DNA of 5,837 bases from Ruminococcaceae bacterium UBA4306. GTDB taxonomy: Bacteria > Bacillota > Clostridia > Oscillospirales > Acutalibacteraceae. The notes beneath the pieces are model-generated. The model was given only the letters and a program-made list of their open reading frames with translations, had not been told where the DNA came from and did no database searches. The stretch lies in NCBI GenBank assembly GCA_002394725.1, contig DGUQ01000105.1:6717-12553 (forward strand), written 5' to 3'. This document shows, piece by piece, positions 1-4,071 of this stretch. The position numbers were made by a program, and so were the translations under genes. The number at the start of each line of letters is the position of its first letter. Position 1 is the first letter of the stretch.

Positions 1-152
1 ACCTTATCCGCAATCTCGGTATCCCCTACGGTTTTCTTGCTTTTTATCTGCATTCTGATCACAAAACGGTCAGCCATACTGCCAAAGTACAGCTCATCGC
101 CGCAACGAACCAGAGGCTTGCCCTTATAGGTCGAAAATTCCTTTTCAGCCAT
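1..152 (-). CDS. Small conserved-looking protein downstream of ireB (partial, N-terminal 50 residues)
   Basis: An open frame starts at ATG 152-150 and stays open to the left edge, giving 50 complete codons beginning MAEKEFSTYKGKPLVRCGDE. The stop lies outside the window. A ribosome binding site, AAGGGA at 167-162, sits nine bases before the start. The gene begins 26 bases after the ireB stop on the same strand with no terminator visible between them, so it is probably co-transcribed with ireB. The N-terminus has no signal peptide or membrane segment. It is rich in Lys, Asp and Glu with alternating hydrophobic residues (ELYFGSMADRFVIRMQI), which suggests a small soluble cytosolic beta-rich protein. 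I have a vague memory of similar short uncharacterised proteins in Ruminococcaceae but cannot name a family. It does not resemble the start of RuvX/YqgF, the usual gene after ireB in Bacilli. Function unknown. Confidence 0.75.
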   Translation of the reverse strand, partial: MAEKEFSTYKGKPLVRCGDELYFGSMADRFVIRMQIKSKKTVGDTEIADK

Positions 153-178
153 TGGAATCAATCCCTTCGTTAATTTAT

Positions 179-424
179 TTAAATGTTCAGATAAGACTTT
201 ACCATGACCTCGAGCAGGTCGTCGCGGTCGATCTTACTGATGATATTACGAGCGTTGCCGTATGTAGTGATATAGGTAGGATCCTCACTGAGAATATAAC
301 CGACGATCTGATTGATGGGGTTGTAGCCCTTCTTTTTCAGCGCGTTGTATACGGTGATCAGCGCCTCTTTCATCTCATCGTCACGGTTACCGCCCAGAGA
401 GAATACCATCGTTTTATCTAACAT
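179..424 (-). CDS. ireB: IreB family regulatory protein (UPF0297)
   Basis: This complete 81-residue protein is recognised as IreB/UPF0297 (YrzL-like) by its N-terminal DKTMVF motif and by the conserved core GYNPINQIVGYILSEDPTYI, followed by ARNIISKIDRDDLLEVMVKSYL. The length is normal for the family. In Enterococcus faecalis IreB is a small cytosolic protein phosphorylated on N-terminal threonines by the PASTA-domain kinase IreK, and it acts as a negative regulator of cephalosporin resistance. Its biochemical activity is otherwise unknown. Here only one N-terminal threonine is present, Thr5 in the DKTM motif; by position it probably matches the second enterococcal site. The start is well supported by GGAGGT at 436-431, with seven bases between GGAGG and ATG, and by a good promoter just upstream. 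The gene leads into a small gene 26 bases downstream. The usual alaS-ireB-ruvX order is not seen: the upstream neighbour is a secreted protein gene separated by a terminator. Confidence 0.95.
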   Translation of the reverse strand: MLDKTMVFSLGGNRDDEMKEALITVYNALKKKGYNPINQIVGYILSEDPTYITTYGNARNIISKIDRDDLLEVMVKSYLNI

Positions 425-430
425 ACAAAC

Positions 431-436
431 ACCTCC
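431..436 (-). promoter_or_regulatory. Ribosome binding site of ireB
   Basis: The minus strand reads GGAGGT seven bases (counted from GGAGG) before the ATG at 424-422. This is a near-consensus Shine-Dalgarno and fixes the ireB start. Confidence 0.85.
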
Positions 437-456
437 GTAGATACTGATTCTATGAT

Positions 457-485
457 ATTATACACCATAATCAAAAATAATGCAA
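457..485 (-). promoter_or_regulatory. Sigma-A type promoter for ireB
   Basis: On the minus strand a -35-like TTGCAT (485-480) is followed by a 17-base spacer and a perfect -10 TATAAT (462-457). The spacer is AT-rich. The -35 matches only the TTG half of consensus, but spacing and -10 are ideal. Transcription would begin near 450, giving a leader of about 26 bases with the GGAGGT site inside it. The promoter lies about 25 bases past the terminator hairpin of the upstream gene, so ireB should be transcribed independently of it. Confidence 0.7.
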
Positions 486-503
486 GCCCTATCTTGAACC
501 ATG

Positions 504-542
504 AAATAACAGAGCGCACAGCTTATCTCTGCTGTACGCTCT
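504..542 (-). terminator. Intrinsic terminator of the Ig-like/Cys-peptidase gene
   Basis: Arms 511-522 and 531-542 are complementary over 12 positions with a single mismatch (516-517 region, C facing A) around an 8-base loop at 523-530. On the minus strand the hairpin begins seven bases after the TAA stop at 552-550 and is followed by GTTATTTCAT, a modest T-rich tail. The strong GC-containing stem and its position directly after the stop support a rho-independent terminator, although the U-tract is poor and some readthrough into ireB is possible. Confidence 0.65.
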
Positions 543-549
543 TGATCAT

Positions 550-3500
550 TTATGGCATGCAATACTCGCCCGATACCACGACGGTATCGCTGTAGACGGA
601 GCTTGCGTTCTCACCCTTGGGGCTGACCGCCTGGATGCGGTAGGAGCTGTTGTCATATTCTCCTGCTGTAAAGTCCATGACGGAATCCTTGTAGCTGGTA
701 CCCTTGACGGTCGTGATGTGCTTGAAGCTGCCGCTGAGCCCTTCTCTTCGGAAGATACGATATCCCGACGCGCCCTCTACGGCATTCCATCGGATACAGC
801 GTTTATCCCTGTCGATCTCAAGCTCGGGACAGTGGATCCTGCCGTAAACACTCACCGTGTTGCCGGTGATCTTCTTGCCCGATCTCATCACCGCCTTGAC
901 GTAGTAGGTGTACTTGGTACCGGGGTTGGACTTTGTGTTGGTATAGCTGACGGCGTTGCCCGAATAAACGAGCTTGTCTCCGCTGCCGGTCACCTGATAC
1001 ACCTCATAGCTCTTGGCGCCGTCCACGGCAGTCCACACGATCCTCGCGTCACCGCGATTCAGATAACGCGCGGTATCCGTTTTAGGACGGTCAAAGGTTT
1101 TCAGTCGATCGATACGCGTCAGGCTGATGATGTAGCCGTTCTTGTTGGGAGTGGGCAGCCAGTGGACAAAGTTGACGAATTCCTCCAGACTTGCCTCACG
1201 ATAATGGACGCAGTTGTCCCAGTTCCAGTTGCAGTCCGCCCACCAGATACGGTCGTCGGTCACACGGAGCAGGACGATCATATGCGAGGGGATGTGCTTC
1301 GGGCCAAAGCTCATCGTGGTGCCGGGCTTACAGCCCTTGGCAATGGAACGGATATTGCCGGGCGTCATGGTCAGGTTGGCATAATCCGTTGTGTGCATGG
1401 ACGCGGCTCTCGTGTTGCGGATATATCTGCCCCACTCGGCACAGCGCCATGTGTAGTCGCCGTTGAAGTAGGAACAGCACGACCATGTCGCCATCATCCA
1501 GTCAACGACGGAAGCCTCCAGCGTACCCTTACCCCATACGTCTTCACCGCAGTAATTATCATGACCGTGGTAGTTGACGATGGTGCCGTTGTTCTCATTA
1601 CGCGCGTCGGCGTCGGTCATCACGCGTACCTCACAGGTCGCGGTGACGCCGTTTTGCAGGGTACAGGTCACGGTAGCCTTACCGGGTGATACGGCGGTGA
1701 CGATGCCGTCCGCGCGCGTGACCTTTGCGACAGAAGGATTATCAGAGGAATAAAAGCGGTAGAATGCTCCGTAGCCCGAGGGCACATAGCTGTCAAGATC
1801 CGCCTTCTTCCCCTTTTGCAGTCTGAGATAAGTATCGTTCAGCGACAGCGATTTTGCCATCGGCTTGACGGTGACGACGCATTTTGCCTTGACGCCGTTT
1901 TGCAGGGTACAGTATACAGTTGCCGTTCCTGTCGACTTTGCCTTGACCAGACCGCCTGCGGCGGCAACGGTCGCGACGGAGGACTGGGAGGAGCTGTAGA
2001 CGCGCTCATTGGCGGCACAGCCTGCGGCGGCATAGCTGTCCAGATCGTACTCCTCCCCTATCGCGAGGGTAATGTCGGTCTGATTGAGATACAGCTTCTT
2101 TGACATCGGCTTGACGTTGATGATGCACTTCGCGGTCACGCCGTTGTTCAGGTTACAGGAGATCACCGCTGTGCCGACGACCTTGGCGGTGACGATACCG
2201 CCGCTCTCCGTGACGGACGCGACAGAGGGATTGGAGGAGCTGTACAGACGGTAGTAGGCCGCGGTATCGTTGGGCACGGTGGAATCGAGGTCAACCTTCT
2301 CCCCGATACCGAGGGTCAGGTTGGACGCGTTCAGCGACAAAGAATCCGCGAGCGGCTTTACCTCGACCATGCAGACCGCCTTCGCGCCGTTCTGCATGAC
2401 GCAGGCGATCTCGGCTTTTCCGGGAGCGACTGCCTTGACCAGACCGCCGCCCTGCGCGACCGCGGCAATCGACGGATCGGACGAGCTGTACAGGCGGAAG
2501 TAGGCGGCGGTACCCTTGGGCGCATAGGAATCAAGATCATACTCCTCCCCTACGCCGAGCGTCAGTGAGGTCTGATTGAGCTTGAGCGACGGCGCCATCG
2601 GCTTGACGGTAACGGTCATCTCGGCGGTGCTGCCCTGCGCGGTCACAGCGGTAACGGTAGCCTGTCCGACCGCGCTCGCCTTAGCGGTCGCGGTACGGTC
2701 GCCGTTATCGGTGAGAGTCACAGCGCCCGAGGAGGACGCCCAGGTGATTTTATCGGCTGTACCTGTTGTGCGGATGAGATATTCCTCTCCCAAGCCGAGG
2801 ATGAGATTTTCGGTATCCAACGCAAAATCCTTATCCTCGGGAGTGATCCCACTTTCGGTCGGCGCCTCGGTCACTGACTCTGTAGGCGGCTCGGTGACAG
2901 CCTGTGTGGGTGCTTGTGTGGCAGGAGCTGTCGGCGCCTCGGTCATCATCTCCGTAGGCGGCTCGGTCGGCGCCTGTGTGGGAGCCGCGGTCGGATCGGG
3001 GAGCACCTCGATCTCACAAACAGCTTTGACGCCGTTCTTCCTGATTGTGCAGGTGATCGTTGCTTTACCTGCGGACTTTGCGGTCACGATACCGCCGGCT
3101 TTCGCCACATCCGCAACAGAAGGCTGATCGCTCGTATAATCTCTGTAATACGCCGCCGTGCCGTTGGGAGCACTGCTGTCCAGATCGAGCTGATCGCCGA
3201 TGTGCATCGTCGCCTTCATGTAGTTGAGCGTCAGCGATCTCGCCAGCGGACGGACGACGACCCTGCACTGCGCCTTCACGCCGTTATCCAGCGTGCAGGT
3301 GATGGTCGCGGTGCCTGCCGATTTTGCGGTCACGATACCGCCGCCCGAGGCAACGGTCGCGACAGAGGGATCGGATGAGCGGTAGAGCCTGTAATACGCG
3401 TCGGTGTTCTCGGGCACATAGCTGTCAAGATCGTATGCTTCTCCGATACCCAAAAGCAGAGATTGCTTATTGAGCGTCAGCTTATCGGCAAGCGCGGATA

Positions 3501-3837
3501 CCTTCACCTTACAGGTGACATATCCGCCGTCACGACTCTTCGCGGTAACGGTCGCGGTACCGACAGAACGTGCCGTGATCAACGCGGAATCGTCGGAATT
3601 GGCAGAGATCGCTACCGCTTCGGAGTCGGAGCTCCAGCTCAACGGCGCGGTTGCGCCGCTCACTCTCAGCGTATAGGATTCACTTTGTCCCATGCTCAGT
3701 GACGGACGATTGATCGACATCCCTGCGGACAGCTCAGCCGTGTCCGTGACCTCCGCGGCAAGCACGGGCGACGCGGTGATCACTGTGCCGATCACGAACA
3801 GAAGCGATAATAACAGGGCGGTTATTCTCCTTTTCAT
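550..3837 (-). CDS. Secreted multidomain protein: Ig-like (Big_2) array, Cys/His papain-like domain, two FnIII-like domains
   Basis: A complete 1095-residue exported protein. Residues 1-27 form a signal peptide: MKRR, a hydrophobic core, then SPVLA with likely signal peptidase I cleavage after Ala27. Eight Ig-like domains of the Big_2 type follow at about 38-114, 117-197, 200-279, 336-413, 417-495, 498-576, 579-658 and 661-740. They carry the typical SSxPSVAxV, GxVTAKSxGxATITC signatures. A Pro/Thr/Glu/Ala linker (280-334) separates the first three from the last five. Residues 741-905 resemble CHAP or NlpC/P60-like cysteine peptidases/amidases: Cys799 heads a helix (WRCAEWGRYI), His852 lies in SHMIVLLRV, and Asp868/Asn870 lie in WADCNW. 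Two FnIII-like domains close the protein (about 912-1000 and 1001-1093). No LPXTG, SLH, dockerin, choline-binding or C-terminal membrane segment is visible, so release or non-covalent wall binding is likely. GGAGGT at 3850-3845 sets the start. Substrate and role are unknown; wall remodelling or adhesion are inferences. The protein has 24 cysteines, many for an exported Firmicutes protein. Confidence 0.9.
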   Translation of the reverse strand: MKRRITALLLSLLFVIGTVITASPVLAAEVTDTAELSAGMSINRPSLSMGQSESYTLRVSGATAPLSWSSDSEAVAISANSDDSALITARSVGTATVTAKSRDGGYVTCKVKVSALADKLTLNKQSLLLGIGEAYDLDSYVPENTDAYYRLYRSSDPSVATVASGGGIVTAKSAGTATITCTLDNGVKAQCRVVVRPLARSLTLNYMKATMHIGDQLDLDSSAPNGTAAYYRDYTSDQPSVADVAKAGGIVTAKSAGKATITCTIRKNGVKAVCEIEVLPDPTAAPTQAPTEPPTEMMTEAPTAPATQAPTQAVTEPPTESVTEAPTESGITPEDKDFALDTENLILGLGEEYLIRTTGTADKITWASSSGAVTLTDNGDRTATAKASAVGQATVTAVTAQGSTAEMTVTVKPMAPSLKLNQTSLTLGVGEEYDLDSYAPKGTAAYFRLYSSSDPSIAAVAQGGGLVKAVAPGKAEIACVMQNGAKAVCMVEVKPLADSLSLNASNLTLGIGEKVDLDSTVPNDTAAYYRLYSSSNPSVASVTESGGIVTAKVVGTAVISCNLNNGVTAKCIINVKPMSKKLYLNQTDITLAIGEEYDLDSYAAAGCAANERVYSSSQSSVATVAAAGGLVKAKSTGTATVYCTLQNGVKAKCVVTVKPMAKSLSLNDTYLRLQKGKKADLDSYVPSGYGAFYRFYSSDNPSVAKVTRADGIVTAVSPGKATVTCTLQNGVTATCEVRVMTDADARNENNGTIVNYHGHDNYCGEDVWGKGTLEASVVDWMMATWSCCSYFNGDYTWRCAEWGRYIRNTRAASMHTTDYANLTMTPGNIRSIAKGCKPGTTMSFGPKHIPSHMIVLLRVTDDRIWWADCNWNWDNCVHYREASLEEFVNFVHWLPTPNKNGYIISLTRIDRLKTFDRPKTDTARYLNRGDARIVWTAVDGAKSYEVYQVTGSGDKLVYSGNAVSYTNTKSNPGTKYTYYVKAVMRSGKKITGNTVSVYGRIHCPELEIDRDKRCIRWNAVEGASGYRIFRREGLSGSFKHITTVKGTSYKDSVMDFTAGEYDNSSYRIQAVSPKGENASSVYSDTVVVSGEYCMP
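559..1104 (-). other. Two C-terminal fibronectin type III-like domains
   Basis: Residues about 912-1000 and 1001-1093 of the large exported protein. Each has the FnIII pattern of an early Trp (ARIVWTAVDGAKSYEVYQV; CIRWNAVEGASGYRIFRRE), a central TSYKD- or VSYTN-type strand, and a late aromatic strand (KYTYYVKAV; SSYRIQAVS). Such domains usually serve as spacers or carbohydrate/wall-binding modules in secreted clostridial enzymes. The second ends only a few residues before the C-terminus (GEYCMP). Confidence 0.75.
1114..1617 (-). other. Putative papain-like (CHAP/NlpC-P60 type) catalytic domain
   Basis: Residues about 741-908 of the large exported protein. The candidate nucleophile is Cys799 in TWRCAEWGRYI, the general base His852 in IPSHMIVLLRV, and the third polar residue Asp868 or Asn870 in WWADCNW. 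The Cys-to-His spacing of 53 residues and the strand order after His (HMIVLLRV, turn DD, RIWWADCNW) fit the CHAP-like circular order in which Cys precedes His and then an acidic or amide residue on the next strand. In this fold the usual reactions are amide bond cleavage in peptidoglycan or peptides. The region also has six further cysteines (763, 787, 788, 836, 869, 876) and many Trp residues. Family-level assignment is from motif memory and is less certain than the fold class. Confidence 0.6.
1618..2832 (-). repeat. Second Ig-like array: five tandem Big_2-type domains (Ig4-Ig8)
   Basis: Residues about 336-740 of the large protein. Ig5 to Ig8 repeat with a strict 82-residue (246-base) period, shown by the matching cysteines at 479, 561, 643 and 725. 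Ig4 is a more canonical type, with Trp in KITWASSS and no cysteine. Ig5, Ig6 and Ig8 share the DLDS(Y/T)-AYYRLYSS-PSVA block. DNA-level similarity is still visible: one 23-base stretch is identical at 1644-1666 (Ig8) and 1890-1912 (Ig7), offset by exactly 246. Confidence 0.85.
2859..3002 (-). repeat. 72-base tandem duplication encoding a Pro/Thr/Glu linker
   Basis: Two adjacent 72-base units, 2859-2930 and 2931-3002, share anchored identical blocks at a constant offset of 72: 2859-2873 with 2931-2945, 2882-2895 with 2954-2967, and 2900-2910 with 2972-2982. They encode residues about 280-303 and 304-327, with 17 of 24 residues identical (pattern TQAxTEPPTExxTEAPT). The linker joins the two Ig arrays and is likely an extended spacer. 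Confidence 0.85.
3001..3726 (-). repeat. First Ig-like array: three tandem Big_2-type domains (Ig1-Ig3)
   Basis: Residues about 38-279, immediately after the signal peptide. Ig1 has the canonical Trp (LSWSSDSEAV) and a single cysteine (109). Ig2 and Ig3 have the DLDS-YYRxY-PSVA block and a cysteine pair (181/191 and 263/274). The Ig2 to Ig3 first-cysteine spacing is 82 residues, the same period as in the second array. Confidence 0.8.
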
Positions 3838-3844
3838 TGTTCAT

Positions 3845-3850
3845 ACCTCC
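3845..3850 (-). promoter_or_regulatory. Ribosome binding site of the Ig-like/Cys-peptidase gene
   Basis: The minus strand reads GGAGGT with eight bases between GGAGG and the ATG at 3837-3835. The start is also supported by the signal peptide that begins there. Confidence 0.85.
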
Positions 3851-3940
3851 ATAAAAACTAAATTCACTGTCAAAACAATGATTCACCGATATGACAGATG
3901 CGACAAAGCACAAAAGCGATCGATTGTAATCAACATCAAT

Positions 3941-3969
3941 CTTTTATGTTTTTTCCGATTGTTTGACAA
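3941..3969 (-). promoter_or_regulatory. Possible weak sigma-A promoter for the exported-protein gene
   Basis: On the minus strand TTGTCA (3969-3964, five of six to the -35 consensus) is followed by a 17-base spacer and TAAAAG (3946-3941, four of six to TATAAT). It lies directly after the U-tract of the pheT terminator, a plausible place for a new transcription start. The -10 is weak, and other AT-rich hexamers such as TACAAT near 3925 could serve instead. Confidence 0.35.
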
Positions 3970-3970
3970 G

Positions 3971-4005
3971 AAAAAACTCCCTGTTCACCGAAGTTAACAG
4001 GGAGT
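3971..4005 (-). terminator. Intrinsic terminator of pheT
   Basis: A 10-base-pair perfect stem joins 3976-3985 and 3996-4005. It is extended past one mismatch by two more pairs closing a UUCG tetraloop (minus-strand RNA reads C-UUCG-G, loop at 3992-3989). On the minus strand it is followed by a run of six T and then CTTG. It lies about 67 bases after the pheT stop codon. The opposite strand has no T-tract beyond the hairpin, so termination is expected on the minus strand only. Confidence 0.92.
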
Positions 4006-4071
4006 GTGCAAAAGCGATATAGATGATAAAACGGGGGTTGCTTTATGAGGATGTGCGTTAACTGAATGATT

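Larger units (their letters stand above)
3838..4071. other. Intergenic region between pheT and the exported-protein gene
   Basis: This 234-base AT-rich stretch holds the pheT terminator (3971-4005), a possible promoter (3941-3969) and the GGAGGT site before the exported-protein gene. The leader from the predicted promoter would be about 95 bases. I see no T-box, riboswitch-like architecture, tRNA or small ORF with a ribosome binding site in it. Confidence 0.6.

Noticed and set aside
152..421. 89-codon open frame on the plus strand
   Set aside because: It is antisense to ireB, which has a strong ribosome binding site, promoter and clear family match.
454..472. Imperfect dyad overlapping the ireB -10 (possible operator)
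   Set aside because: The half-sites GATTAT and ATAATATC match only imperfectly and are simply AT-rich promoter sequence. There is no basis for naming a repressor site.
718..1689. 323-codon open frame on the plus strand
   Set aside because: It lies fully antisense to the Cys-peptidase/FnIII part of the exported protein, has no convincing ribosome binding site, and its translation shows no family motif. It is a shadow of the coding strand's GC-rich codons.
1618..3726. Regular repeats considered as a CRISPR-like or minisatellite array
   Set aside because: The period is 246 bases, in frame, and corresponds to Ig-like domains. Similarity is at protein level and there are no short identical repeats with unique spacers.
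3868..3873. Perfect TTGACA -35 hexamer upstream of the exported-protein gene (minus strand)
   Set aside because: At 17 bases spacing the -10 position falls exactly on the GGAGGT ribosome binding site, and no -10-like hexamer lies at usable spacing, so it cannot drive this gene with its leader.
3911..4018. Ten-base direct repeat CAAAAGCGAT at 3911-3920 and 4009-4018 flanking the pheT terminator
   Set aside because: It is short, AT-rich and not associated with any mobile element sign or target duplication. Chance is the simplest explanation.
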